The notes under the pieces: generated by a model
Told to the model about the DNA's origin: nothing
The model's input: only the letters and a program-made list of their open reading frames with translations
The model's database searches: none
Virus record (IMG/VR): IMGVR_UViG_3300026320_000018
Location: 1-33,841 of that record
DNA length: 33,841 nucleotides
Source of the DNA: a virus
Strand: one strand, 5' to 3'
Program-made: the position numbers and the translations under genes
Shown here: positions 24,223-33,132 of the stretch, piece after piece
Layout: each line of letters begins with the position of its first letter
Numbering within the stretch: the stretch's first letter is position 1

Positions 24223-24921
24223 TTAAAAGGTAGGAAAAAATTGTTTAACAAATGTTACTGGAACGGTTGCCGCCACTGTGTTAGGAGAAGTAAATCCAGC
24301 CGGTGGCGAAAATGCAAATGGTTGTGCTCCAAAATTTACTGTATTTTGCTCTCCATTAACTTGCATACTTGCCATTGGAAGCCAAGCTTTTCCCGCTGTA
24401 ATAGCAATAATTCCTTGAGATACATTATTCTTAAATATTTGTAATTGAGGAACAGTAAGATCGAGAGCAAAACCAATTACATCTCCTTGAGCTGGAGCAA
24501 CACCAAATGCAACTCCAGCTCCATTGTTAAATCTATTTCCTAAATCGCCTCCATAACCAAAACCAAAAGTATCTCCACCAACGTAAGTTTCAAGTCCTGC
24601 ATTTATGGTACCAATACCAAATATTGGTTTTGGAACTGCAGCAGAATTAATTGTTATTTCCCAGTATATTTTTCCTGAAGCAAGTGATACATTTGCTCGC
24701 ACAGCATGATAAAGAAGATCAACATTATTCTTTACTGCTATAAGATTTCCTCCTGATAAAGCAATACTTGCACTCTTATCAAGAGGATTCCAATTTATAA
24801 TTGTACCAAGAATTGTTTGAATTAATCCTTTAAGAGCACGAAACTCCTCAGCTCCTTGGCGGGCAAATTGTGAGTTAAGAGGATGTGTTGGATCAGTTGG
24901 ATCAACTACATAATTTGCCAT
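24223..24921 (-). CDS. SPRY/concanavalin-like domain virion protein
   Basis: A 232-residue protein. A helical N-terminal part (AEEFRALKGLIQTILG) is followed by a SPRY-type beta-sandwich from about residue 50 to 210: SGKIYWEITINSAAVPKPIF, FGFGYGGDLGNRFNNG, GDVIGFALDLTVPQLQIFKN and VNFGAQPFAFSPP, the usual order of the family. SPRY modules bind proteins or sugars; in phages they appear on fibres and decoration proteins. It starts directly after the adaptor gene with zero spacing. Binding to capsid or host surface is inferred. Confidence 0.75.
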   Translation of the reverse strand: MANYVVDPTDPTHPLNSQFARQGAEEFRALKGLIQTILGTIINWNPLDKSASIALSGGNLIAVKNNVDLLYHAVRANVSLASGKIYWEITINSAAVPKPIFGIGTINAGLETYVGGDTFGFGYGGDLGNRFNNGAGVAFGVAPAQGDVIGFALDLTVPQLQIFKNNVSQGIIAITAGKAWLPMASMQVNGEQNTVNFGAQPFAFSPPAGFTSPNTVAATVPVTFVKQFFPTF

Positions 24922-25569
24922 TTACATAGCCTGTAAAGTAATATTATTTGTCTGAAGAGTAAGAAGTTCTTCTAATTCTTCTTCCATAGCCATTTTTGCT
25001 TCATCATCTTTTCCAATATCTTTAAATATTCTTCTTTTTGCAGTAGCAGCAATAAGTCCTGGATATTCACTAACTAACCAATCATTGATATTTGCAATTG
25101 GTTCAATTATTGGAAATGAATAATAACCAAGAAATACTTGACTAATTGGAGTTGAACTTCTTATTTTTATATCACTTCCTGAGCGATAAAATATATTCAA
25201 TTTATCAAATCCGTATCCATCAAAAGCCTTTTCTGGAGCTGTTTCAGTTAAATCTCCACCTTCAGTAGTTGGTGCAATTGGATTTCCATTAACATCAACT
25301 GTTTGAAATTTTCGCATATAGGATAATGAGCGGAAACGATCAAGAAGAGTTGTATCAATTACTTGTTCAGTATCTGTTGTGAGAAATGCATAAATAGTAT
25401 CAATATGATCTTTTTTATAAAAATCTTTAAAATGATGTTTCATTATAGCACGTTGGATACGCCGCTTTATTTCTTCCAACTTATCTCCTCGACCAGTATC
25501 ATCAATAATTAATTGTATGATATAGTCAATAGCAAAATTATTAGTTAAAGGAGCAAAAGTAAATGCCAC
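24922..25569 (-). CDS. head-tail adaptor-like protein
   Basis: A 215-residue protein with a GTG start (GGA eight bases upstream). The helical front (IDYIIQLIIDDTGRGDKLEE, RRIQRAIMKHHFKDFY) and the end (WLVSEYPGLIAATAKRRIF, followed by an acidic helix) are typical of podovirus adaptor or neck proteins that dock beneath the portal. The middle part is beta-like. Position after capsid and portal genes and before tail genes fits. Specific family not assigned. Confidence 0.68.
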   Translation of the reverse strand: MAFTFAPLTNNFAIDYIIQLIIDDTGRGDKLEEIKRRIQRAIMKHHFKDFYKKDHIDTIYAFLTTDTEQVIDTTLLDRFRSLSYMRKFQTVDVNGNPIAPTTEGGDLTETAPEKAFDGYGFDKLNIFYRSGSDIKIRSSTPISQVFLGYYSFPIIEPIANINDWLVSEYPGLIAATAKRRIFKDIGKDDEAKMAMEEELEELLTLQTNNITLQAM

Positions 25570-25591
25570 GGAGTATCCAATATTCTATAAA

Positions 25592-26086
25592 TTATTTTGA
25601 AACACTAGATGCAGCCCCGGGAATAACTGCTTGCGCCGCAGGGATTGGTTTAACAAGATTTGCTCCAGGTCCAACAACTTTTGGAGCATTTTTAAATACT
25701 GCAGCTTGCAATTCTTTATCTACAGTACTTTCATTTGGATTAGTTGGCATTCCTGCATTAGTATCTGGAGCACCAACTTCTTGAGCAGTTCTCCCAGGAA
25801 CTCCACGAAGAGCAGCTTCAGCAGCAGCTAATTCTGCTTCACTAAGAGCATTTTGTGGAACTTCTGGAAGCTTTTCTGGAGCTTTAGTAGGAAGAAAGAT
25901 ATTAGGATTCTTACCAAGAATCATATCAATTTCTTCTTGATGTTCTTTTATTCCAATATCAGCAAATCCATGAAGAAAATAAGTTTCAGTTCCATCTTCA
26001 TGACAAAACCTTGAACCAGAAACGCGTGCATAATATCGTTTTACTGGACATTTCGTTTGGGTAAATTTCTTAGGGGTTTCAACCAT
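25592..26086 (-). CDS. hypothetical protein (164 aa)
   Basis: ATG 26086 with GGAG eight bases upstream, just behind the strong terminator of the capsid gene. The first 60 residues form a compact domain (CPVKRYYARVSGSRFCHEDG, ETYFLHGFADI) with two cysteines; the rest is Ala/Pro/Glu-rich and probably disordered. No family recognised. It could be a minor head protein or completion factor. Its transcription must come from read-through of the terminator or from a promoter not seen here. Confidence 0.65.
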   Translation of the reverse strand: MVETPKKFTQTKCPVKRYYARVSGSRFCHEDGTETYFLHGFADIGIKEHQEEIDMILGKNPNIFLPTKAPEKLPEVPQNALSEAELAAAEAALRGVPGRTAQEVGAPDTNAGMPTNPNESTVDKELQAAVFKNAPKVVGPGANLVKPIPAAQAVIPGAASSVSK

Positions 26087-26113
26087 TTTGGATCTCCAAA
26101 GTTAGGACAAACG

Positions 26114-26155
26114 AAAAAGGAGGGACTCTTAGTTTTTAGCTAAGAGTCCCTCCTT
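26114..26155 (-). terminator. strong terminator after the major capsid gene
   Basis: A perfect 16-bp stem (26117-26132 with 26140-26155) encloses a 7-base loop. Read on the - strand it is followed by TTTTT. It lies ten bases past the capsid stop, so it should limit transcription from the capsid gene into the tail genes and raise capsid mRNA relative to downstream genes. Confidence 0.92.
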
Positions 26156-26164
26156 GTTTAAATA

Positions 26165-27358
26165 CTAACCAACAGCAGCAGCGGTAAAGTTATAGAGAAT
26201 TGCAAAAGCTTGGGGATTCTTTACCAAAGTAGTAAGTTCTGTGGTAAGAGTTCCTCCAATTGCATCAACTCCATCTTCACCAACAATATCAAATGCTTTG
26301 GTTTTTCTGTTACCAAGATAAGCAAGATTGTAAGAAGCAAGATCAACAATAATTGCCATCTTAGCATAAGAAGCAGCAGAACCAAAAGCATTCAGAAGTG
26401 GATGCTCTACAATTCTAAGAACACCACGAGTAAGTTTTGCAGTAGAAAACTGCAATCCATAACTCGTTTGACCATCTTCAACAAAATAAGAACTATTGAG
26501 ACGGAAGATATTGTTTAGAATCTTGCGAGCAATACCACCAACAAACATAATTCTTTCATTCCCAACCATTTGATCCGTGCGAACATTAAATACTGGATCA
26601 ATTGCTGTTTCAAGTTGAGAGAAAGTAGTTGTTGCACCAAGAGTTACAACATTTGCACCAGCTTGTGCTCCAACAATAGAAAGAATACCATCCATTGTAT
26701 GGAAAAGTTGGTTATTCCGCATTCCAAGGAATTTCTGTCCCCAGATGATACCTTTTTCAATATCTGCGGCATGCAAAGCAGCACAATCCATCTTGCTTTC
26801 ACCAACATTACCTTCACCAACAATCATCTTGGTTTCTGCAGCAGTACCAGAAACAGCCCAAGTATTTCTAAAGATTTGAGTGAAGTTATTTTGCAAGACA
26901 GCTTGAATACTTACTGCTAGAGGACGAGAAGATGCTTCCTCATTTGCATTTCCAACTTGGATACACAAAGTTGCATTGTTAATTGCAGCAGGAGCAACAT
27001 TACCAACACCACGTTGAACTGCAAGTTGTGTAGTACCAATAACTCCAAGTACCAACATAACTTCTGTGGCCGCTCCATCTGGCCGCAACAACATACCAGG
27101 GATAATATTCGCAGTAGAAGTAACATTGAGAATAGTATCCCCAATAAGAGCAGCAGCGGATAAGGTTACAGAAGGAAAGATCATGCTCTTACTGAAATAA
27201 CCATGCTGGAATTGCACAGCAGTTTCAGTTTTTAGCATACTCGTCATAGCGAAAATAGGCGCGTCGCCCATTGGCATGAAACGCGCAATCATTCCACTAA
27301 AACTTTTTGCTGCTTGATCTTTTGTGAAGAGATTAGAAGCAACAGTGCCGATAGCCAT
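26165..27358 (-). CDS. major capsid protein (DUF5309/SU10-like)
   Basis: A 397-residue protein with the length and texture of an HK97-fold capsid. The front reads FTKDQAAKSFSGMIARFMPM and GDAPIFAMTSMLKTETA, the centre IMFVGGIARKILNNIF, and the end VEHPLLNAFGSAASYAKMAI followed by YLGNRKTKAFDI, which agrees with the DUF5309 (SU10-type) capsid group as I remember it. An Ig-like insertion may be present around residues 65-135. It carries the best ribosome site in the region (AAGGAG eight bases before ATG), has more varied codon use than most neighbours, and is followed by a strong terminator, all fitting the most expressed structural gene. Order after scaffold also fits. Confidence 0.85.
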   Translation of the reverse strand: MAIGTVASNLFTKDQAAKSFSGMIARFMPMGDAPIFAMTSMLKTETAVQFQHGYFSKSMIFPSVTLSAAALIGDTILNVTSTANIIPGMLLRPDGAATEVMLVLGVIGTTQLAVQRGVGNVAPAAINNATLCIQVGNANEEASSRPLAVSIQAVLQNNFTQIFRNTWAVSGTAAETKMIVGEGNVGESKMDCAALHAADIEKGIIWGQKFLGMRNNQLFHTMDGILSIVGAQAGANVVTLGATTTFSQLETAIDPVFNVRTDQMVGNERIMFVGGIARKILNNIFRLNSSYFVEDGQTSYGLQFSTAKLTRGVLRIVEHPLLNAFGSAASYAKMAIIVDLASYNLAYLGNRKTKAFDIVGEDGVDAIGGTLTTELTTLVKNPQAFAILYNFTAAAVG

Positions 27359-27365
27359 TGTTTAT

Positions 27366-27371
27366 CTCCTT
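27366..27371 (-). promoter_or_regulatory. strong Shine-Dalgarno of the major capsid gene
   Basis: AAGGAG on the - strand, eight bases before ATG 27358 and overlapping the stop of the preceding gene. It is the clearest ribosome site of the virion arm and fixes the capsid start. Confidence 0.75.
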
Positions 27372-28104
27372 AGTTAGGTGTACCGCTACGGAGACCGCGA
27401 ACGGTAACTGTAGGAGTAAAAGTGACTGCGACATTAGATGCTGTTGCTGTAGAATTAACACTGAGAGTAACAGTTCCAAGGTCTCTGTTAATTGCTACAA
27501 CAACTGCCGCGGCACCAATACCAGCGCCAAATACACTCATACCAGTTGTAAGATTGTTGATAAGATTTGTATCAACATTGGTAAGAACTGCATTGGCATT
27601 AGTAGTAGTTGCTCCAATAATCGTAGTTGGAGTAGAATTCAGAATTTTAATAAGATACTCTCTCCAAGATGTTGCAGCAATAGTGGTAACACCAAGAAGA
27701 GAAACACCACTATTTGCAACAACAGCAATAGTAAGAAGCCCTGAATTAGCACTCCGAATTACTCTACGAAAAGTTGAGCCAGGAAGCAGAAAGTTGATAT
27801 TTGCTGGCCACGCAAGTTGAACTACTTGCGAAGGCAAGGTACCATAAAGACTATTATCAGGAGGAGAAATCTTATTAATACTCCCAATAAGAGCTTTTAC
27901 GATATTGTCTGCTGTATCAAGAGTATCAGTTACAGCAGCAGCGCCACTTCGATCAATATCTTGAGCCACCAATTGTTGAGCAGTAATATTAACACCTGCT
28001 GCATTTGCAATAGCAACTGGTTCGAGCTCCATTGTATTAATCAAATCACCAGGATACATTGGTTGCTCGATGGGCCCAATATTACCTGTCAATTGCATTA
28101 GCAT
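27370..28104 (-). CDS. putative capsid-associated protein (244 aa)
   Basis: ATG 28104 has GGAG eight bases upstream. The front is polar (IGPIEQPMYPGDLINTMELE), the centre shows LPSQVVQLAWPANINFLLPG and a helical/strand mix, and the last 120 residues are Thr/Val/Ala-rich beta repeats (AINRDLGTVTLSVNSTATAS). No known domain. It lies directly between scaffold and major capsid genes, 11 bases before the latter, and shares the capsid gene's codon style. A decoration or minor capsid protein is the likely role. Confidence 0.62.
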   Translation of the reverse strand: MLMQLTGNIGPIEQPMYPGDLINTMELEPVAIANAAGVNITAQQLVAQDIDRSGAAAVTDTLDTADNIVKALIGSINKISPPDNSLYGTLPSQVVQLAWPANINFLLPGSTFRRVIRSANSGLLTIAVVANSGVSLLGVTTIAATSWREYLIKILNSTPTTIIGATTTNANAVLTNVDTNLINNLTTGMSVFGAGIGAAAVVVAINRDLGTVTLSVNSTATASNVAVTFTPTVTVRGLRSGTPN

Positions 28105-28169
28105 ATATTGGCTCCAAAGTTAAAAAGAAATGTTTGGTGATTTGGTTTAGAATTAATTCAACTGAAATT

Positions 28170-28967
28170 TCAAAGAGCATTTCTTTTAAGCTCTTCTTCA
28201 ATCCATTTTTCCCAATCAGCATCACCAGCTCCTTTTGCAAGTTTCTTAGTATTATCTTCTTCAATCTTAACTTCAGGAGCAGTTGCAGTTTTTACAAATT
28301 CCTTAATATAAGCTTTAACTGCTGTTGTGATTTGAGTGGGAGTAGCTTTTGGAAATTTCTCTTGGTATCGTTGTCTAGCAGCTTCAATCATTGGAGAAAA
28401 TGCTGGATTTGACATAAGAGGATCATTTGCAGTCAAATCACTTTCAGTTATAATGTTCTTAACATGACCAGGGACTTTACCTAGAAATCTTCCCTCTGCA
28501 TTAGTAAGTCCCTGCTCGACAAGACGTTGTGCTACATTAAACATTGTTGCCATACTTTGTCGAAGAGACTTGTTAAGAACACTAAGATGTGCTGCTTGAG
28601 CACCTTCTCCGCCTGCTTTAATTGCTGCTGATTCTTCAGGAGTAATACTTTTGGAAAAATCAATCTTGCCAAGAGTTTCAGCTATTTTAGCAGGATCAAT
28701 TTTGGGGAGGAATGTTTCTGGTTCTTTTGGTTCAGGATGTTCTGGATCAACAGGAGGATTCTCCCATAACTTACTAAAATCCATCATGGGGTCATCACTC
28801 GTCGTTACTTTTTTCTTACCAGTTTTTGGATCAATTGCATCTATATTATCTTCTGGAGGAATAACTGTTGATTCAATTGGTTTCCCATCTACACTAGCAG
28901 GTTGAGGCTGTTGTTGTTGCTGAACTGGTTGTTTTGCAAAAGGATTCTGAAGAACTGCGCTAGGCAT
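28170..28967 (-). CDS. capsid scaffolding-like protein
   Basis: A 265-residue, highly charged, mostly helical protein with a disordered front (a run of glutamines, PVQQQQQPQPAS, and many Pro, Asp and Glu) and a helical end (DADWEKWIEEELKRNAL). The central part contains LSVLNKSLRQSMATMFNVAQ. These are the usual properties of phage scaffolding proteins, and its place between portal and major capsid genes is typical. No protease motif is visible. ATG 28967 has GGAG about nine bases upstream. The 65 bases after it hold only the ribosome site of the next gene. Confidence 0.72.
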   Translation of the reverse strand: MPSAVLQNPFAKQPVQQQQQPQPASVDGKPIESTVIPPEDNIDAIDPKTGKKKVTTSDDPMMDFSKLWENPPVDPEHPEPKEPETFLPKIDPAKIAETLGKIDFSKSITPEESAAIKAGGEGAQAAHLSVLNKSLRQSMATMFNVAQRLVEQGLTNAEGRFLGKVPGHVKNIITESDLTANDPLMSNPAFSPMIEAARQRYQEKFPKATPTQITTAVKAYIKEFVKTATAPEVKIEEDNTKKLAKGAGDADWEKWIEEELKRNAL

Positions 28968-28978
28968 TTTGGTTTCTC

Positions 28979-29332
28979 CTAAGTTTGGTTAACTAAAGCT
29001 GAAGCACGACTTGCAAGATTCTCTTGTTCAAGAGTTCCAGCACTTACATTTCCTGTTGCTTTTAATTCTTTATTTTTAGTAATTGCTGTTTTATGATCTT
29101 CAAATAATTCCTGAATAATTGCCATCTTTCCTTCTAATTCTCCTAATTTTAAAAGAAAACTTCTATCAAGATTTGATTCTTCAGGAATAATTGTAGATCC
29201 TTTTTCTTTAAATACTCGAGTAAATTTTGTTTGAAGCCAAGCAATTTGTAAAGGAGTAAGAGTTTTTGCTTGTAATTCTTCTTGCTCACTAAATACAAAT
29301 TCTTGAAATATTGAATCAGGACGCAACTGCAT
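28979..29332 (-). CDS. hypothetical protein (117 aa)
   Basis: The start is ATG 29332, six bases after AGGAG and inside the end of the portal gene; the longer frame to 29407 would add a compositionally odd extension. The product is helical and charged: QIAWLQTKFTRVFKEKGSTI, then a coiled-coil-like KLGELEGKMAIIQELFEDHK. No family recognised. It may assist portal or scaffold assembly, judged from position only. Confidence 0.65.
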   Translation of the reverse strand: MQLRPDSIFQEFVFSEQEELQAKTLTPLQIAWLQTKFTRVFKEKGSTIIPEESNLDRSFLLKLGELEGKMAIIQELFEDHKTAITKNKELKATGNVSAGTLEQENLASRASALVNQT

Positions 29333-31310
29333 TTGGAGCTCCTGGTTGTTTATTTGGGACTGATTTTGGTGCCTGTGGTTTTTGTGGAGGTTGAGGCATT
29401 GGACCAAGTATTTTTGCCATTTGTTCTGGAGTTAATTCTCCATATTTAGCATTTTTAGCAAGTAATCCTGCTGCACCTTCCCAAGCTTGCAATGCTCTTT
29501 CATATTGAATTTGTTCAGGAGCTTTTTCGAATTGATCAAGCTTATCAACTCCTTGAACTTTCATAAGATATGAAAACATTGGAGCGGGTTCATATCCTTC
29601 CATAATTTTAGGAACTGCTGAAATAGTTTGCATAGCTCCTTGCATAACATCAGTATGAACAAGTCGCTGAACTGGAAGAAGTCCATCTCCAACAACAAAT
29701 TCTGCTTCAGCTTCACGAAGTTTTACTGGATCAATTTCAACTTGTTTTGCTTCAGTTCTATTATAACGAGTTCCTTGGGGAGTATGTTGAAGATAATTAC
29801 TCTTTAAGATAACTTGAATTGGTTGAATACAGTATGAATGCCACATAAGAGCTTTAGTTCTTTCTCGATTAGAACCATTAGCCATTGTTTGTGCCCATTC
29901 ATCTTGAAGTTTATTTCCTTTCTGAAATTGTCCAAGCATTGGACGATTCTGTCCATTAGCTCTCATTGCCCATTCAGCAATTCCATTTGCTTCTTGTAAG
30001 AAATATTGAGAATTCTCATCTTTAAATTCTAGCACATGAACTGCTTCCTCAAGTTTCCTACCATAAGCTGTCGGACGAATTGGAATTTTTGCTGAAGGAT
30101 TTGGAGAGTTAATATGATCTGGGTCCACAAGAAGCGGATTATAAAGCATTCTATCAGTAGTTCTTCTTCTGGCACTATTGAGTTTTGCGGCCCAAAGAGA
30201 TGATACCATCTCTTGAAATGGTAACTGACTTTCTGCTGGAGACTTTGTTTGATGATCAAGTCCATCAACTTTTGACTGTCCAATAATAATGGGAAGATAA
30301 TCATGAGAATTTATCATTGGTTGAGCATAAACCATAACTCCATTTACTGAAATAAGTTTCCAAATATCTGGAGTTTGATCCCTTGGAGCAATAATTCCGA
30401 ATTCAGAAGGCATAAGACGTGCATATAGAGTAACTACTACATAAGTATTTCTATATGCAATATGTTCTTGAGCTTGACCAGTTACCCAAGCTGTCCAATT
30501 GAAAGAACCGTCAAGCCATTCCTTATTCTTCATTAAAACTCGTTTATTTATATGAGGAATATAATAAACAACCTCCCAAATTCCAGATTCAAAAGCTTTT
30601 TGATCGTTTTTAAGGCGAGAAGTACCAAGATTAGCAAGAAATCTCTTCAATTTCACTCTTGGCATCAATTCAATATAACCAATGAATTCTCCATCTTCAT
30701 GACATTTATGAATTTGAACTCGTGGATCATAAATTACATTATAAGGATCCAAATTTCTTACTTTATTGCCTTCCCAAATAACTTGTTCAAGAACAACTCC
30801 CGAAGTTCCATTCTTTGCTTTATAAAGTCTTTCTTTACACCAATCTACTTCAAGTGGAGCAAAATTATATTTTTCTGCATTCCGAAATGCTTGATTAAAT
30901 TCCCCAGCCCAACCATAATGAATTTGATCTTCACCAACAAGTGAATTCCACATAAGAGCAATATCTTCTTTAAGTGGATCACTTGCAAATTTGAACATTG
31001 GATAATCAGCAGCAAATACATTTGTAAGAAAACCAGTAGTATTTTCAACTGCCTCTTCAATTATTGGAACTTGCATATTCTGGAGTTTAGTAATATCTCC
31101 AGAACGATTAGCAATTTCAGCTTTTCCTTGTTCTTCAGTATAATCTCTTTCACGCATATAAGCACGATCAATATCTTCAAATCTATTCCTTAATTGCCAA
31201 CCTTCATCTCGAATAACTGCTGCTGCTTTTATATAAGAAAGTAATCTCTGTTGAGATTCTTCTTTTATTGTTAATGCAGGAGCAGCAGCTTGCGATACCT
31301 GAGCAGCCAT
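29316..31310 (-). CDS. portal protein
   Basis: A 664-residue protein with the features of podovirus portals: a helical front (YIKAAAVIRDEGWQLRNRFE, DIDRAYMRERDYTEEQ), a wing rich in short strands (PYNVIYDPRVQIHKCHEDGE), and a helical stem region where EMVSSLWAAKLNSARRRTTD is typical. The C terminus is Pro/Gln-rich (MPQPPQKPQAPKS). It would form the ring at one capsid vertex through which DNA is packed and leaves. It follows TerL by nine bases, with AAAGGAAA before ATG 31310, and precedes the scaffold gene, the standard order. Confidence 0.85.
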   Translation of the reverse strand: MAAQVSQAAAPALTIKEESQQRLLSYIKAAAVIRDEGWQLRNRFEDIDRAYMRERDYTEEQGKAEIANRSGDITKLQNMQVPIIEEAVENTTGFLTNVFAADYPMFKFASDPLKEDIALMWNSLVGEDQIHYGWAGEFNQAFRNAEKYNFAPLEVDWCKERLYKAKNGTSGVVLEQVIWEGNKVRNLDPYNVIYDPRVQIHKCHEDGEFIGYIELMPRVKLKRFLANLGTSRLKNDQKAFESGIWEVVYYIPHINKRVLMKNKEWLDGSFNWTAWVTGQAQEHIAYRNTYVVVTLYARLMPSEFGIIAPRDQTPDIWKLISVNGVMVYAQPMINSHDYLPIIIGQSKVDGLDHQTKSPAESQLPFQEMVSSLWAAKLNSARRRTTDRMLYNPLLVDPDHINSPNPSAKIPIRPTAYGRKLEEAVHVLEFKDENSQYFLQEANGIAEWAMRANGQNRPMLGQFQKGNKLQDEWAQTMANGSNRERTKALMWHSYCIQPIQVILKSNYLQHTPQGTRYNRTEAKQVEIDPVKLREAEAEFVVGDGLLPVQRLVHTDVMQGAMQTISAVPKIMEGYEPAPMFSYLMKVQGVDKLDQFEKAPEQIQYERALQAWEGAAGLLAKNAKYGELTPEQMAKILGPMPQPPQKPQAPKSVPNKQPGAPNAVAS

Positions 31311-31319
31311 TTGTTTTCC

Positions 31320-32810
31320 TTAAAAGTTACAATTCTCAGAAATAGAACGAGGAGCAACATTCCCAATCATTTGGTATTCTGCTTCATAAACCATTGTCAT
31401 CAATTCTCCATACTGCTCAACAACTTTCTTCATAAATGTGCAAAGATCGAGACAAGTATCCTGATTATTTTTCTTAAGAGGATTGAATTTAATAATTTCA
31501 TTGACAACAAGTGAGCGAACATCTGGTTTTACAAGAATCTCAGATTTCTCAAGTTCTTTAAGAGTTGACATGATTTTTGCATTCTTACTCTTGCCTCCAA
31601 CATTTAGAGGCATAAATTGAAATCCAGAAATCCCATTATCTCTACAGATTTTATCAAACCAGAAAAGAAGTGATGCTTGGTAAGCAACATTTTCAACACA
31701 AATTAATCTTGTTCCTGTTTCCATTGCAAGAATCATAGCAACTTTAATAAGTTCAAGCGGAGTATATCTTTTAAGTTTAACTTGTTCAAGAACTGGAATC
31801 CCATCATATAATCCCATAAGTCCAACTCCGTTATAATCTGAAGTTGGATTATCAAGTGAGGGATCAACAATTATTGCTCTTCCTTGAGGAAGTTCATCTT
31901 CATCAAAAGGAAATTGTGGAATTTTTGTAATATCAATTCCAGCTTTAATTCCTGCATTTTCATCATTTAATACTTCAGCAAGAAATACCTCTGGATGTCC
32001 AGCATTGAGATCTTTCTCATATTCAGCAAGAAGTTGTTCAAGTGGTTGAAGTTCTTCCCAAAGACTTACTCCTTCAGTAAGAATTCCACCAACAATAAAA
32101 CTTAACCAATCTTTATTATTTTTCAATTTTTTAAGAATACTTCCAGGAGTTGCATACATATTAGCAATAAAGATAAATAAACAACCAAAAGGACTCTTTG
32201 CTTTCATATGAGTCCCAATCATTTCTTTATAAAGATTTTCTGAAAGTAATTCATTCTCACTTTCAGTTTTTGTTTGATAATCTTCAAAAATCATAACATC
32301 AGGACGATCCAAACCAATATTCAATCCACGTACACTTCCTTTGGCCCCGAATCCTGCTAGTATGATTCTCCTACCTCTGAATTTAAATACCTTGCATTGA
32401 GCTTGATTTCTCTCCATGTTGATTGTATAATCTCCAAAGAGAGCAAGAATATTCGGCATTGAAAGCATATCACAACTATCTTTAATAATATTAATAGCAT
32501 GATCTTCATTACTTGAGATAACAAGAATAAATTTCTTAGTTGTAAAAAGAACACAAAAAACAATGAAGATTTTAACAAAAGTTGTCTTAGCAAAAGCTCT
32601 TGGAATTCCAATTGCAAGTTGAGAAAAATCTCTTATAAGAAAAACTTTATCCTTTAGAAATTGCCAGAGAGCAACAAACATTGGTGGAAAAAGATAAAGC
32701 ATATGTTCAGCAAGAACAAGAGCTGAAAGAAAATTAAGATCTTCTCTTGCAGTTTCAACTGCTTCTTGAGGATTAACCTTTATTGTATCAACAAGTTGTT
32801 CAATTTCCAC
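31320..32810 (-). CDS. terminase large subunit
   Basis: A 496-residue packaging motor. ATPase: a Walker A of the terminase type IPRAFAKTTF (residues 69-78) and a Walker B VMIFED (172-177). Nuclease: IIVDPSLDN with Asp316, CVENVAYQ with Glu373 and CLDLCTF with Asp455, in the order expected of the RNase H-like domain. It binds the portal, pumps DNA into the prohead and cuts concatemers. The start is GTG 32810, overlapping the end of the DUF6527-like gene; no Shine-Dalgarno is visible, so translation is probably coupled. Length is normal. Confidence 0.93.
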   Translation of the reverse strand: MEIEQLVDTIKVNPQEAVETAREDLNFLSALVLAEHMLYLFPPMFVALWQFLKDKVFLIRDFSQLAIGIPRAFAKTTFVKIFIVFCVLFTTKKFILVISSNEDHAINIIKDSCDMLSMPNILALFGDYTINMERNQAQCKVFKFRGRRIILAGFGAKGSVRGLNIGLDRPDVMIFEDYQTKTESENELLSENLYKEMIGTHMKAKSPFGCLFIFIANMYATPGSILKKLKNNKDWLSFIVGGILTEGVSLWEELQPLEQLLAEYEKDLNAGHPEVFLAEVLNDENAGIKAGIDITKIPQFPFDEDELPQGRAIIVDPSLDNPTSDYNGVGLMGLYDGIPVLEQVKLKRYTPLELIKVAMILAMETGTRLICVENVAYQASLLFWFDKICRDNGISGFQFMPLNVGGKSKNAKIMSTLKELEKSEILVKPDVRSLVVNEIIKFNPLKKNNQDTCLDLCTFMKKVVEQYGELMTMVYEAEYQMIGNVAPRSISENCNF

Positions 32811-33132
32811 GTTTTGGCCAATATTGTTCAGGAATATCAGGAAGTGGAATTACTTGATTAGTATATTTATGAGTAGTATCATTACAATAATTAAGAAGTC
32901 CTTTCTCAAGAGTATAATGACATTTTGTGAATTCTACCATTTTTCCATCAACTTCTTTTGAAGAAGTTATTTTAATACTTGGAGAAACTCCAGGAATATT
33001 AACTGTACCATTCATAGTCCAGATAATTGGATAATCTCCAAAAACTGGAATTTTATGAATACCTTCACAAGCTGGACAATAATGAATAAGACAACCACCA
33101 CGAAGTCCCAATTTATTACTTAATTTTTCCAT
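32800..33132 (-). CDS. DUF6527-like zinc-binding protein
   Basis: A 110-residue protein with HYCPACEGIHKIPVF near the front, a central IIWTMNGTVNIPGVSPSIKI, then KCHYTLEKGLLNYCNDTTH and a PLPDIPEQYWP tail. This is the pattern of DUF6527 proteins, often found beside phage terminase genes. Cys and His pairs probably hold one zinc. A helper in packaging or DNA binding is possible but unproven. It overlaps both neighbours by small amounts. Confidence 0.75.
   Translation of the reverse strand: MEKLSNKLGLRGGCLIHYCPACEGIHKIPVFGDYPIIWTMNGTVNIPGVSPSIKITSSKEVDGKMVEFTKCHYTLEKGLLNYCNDTTHKYTNQVIPLPDIPEQYWPKRGN

Noticed and set aside
26210-28412. + strand ORFs opposite the capsid and scaffold genes
   Set aside because: Their products are Ser/Asn/Ile/Cys-rich, as expected from antisense reading of AT-rich genes, and they overlap well-supported structural genes.
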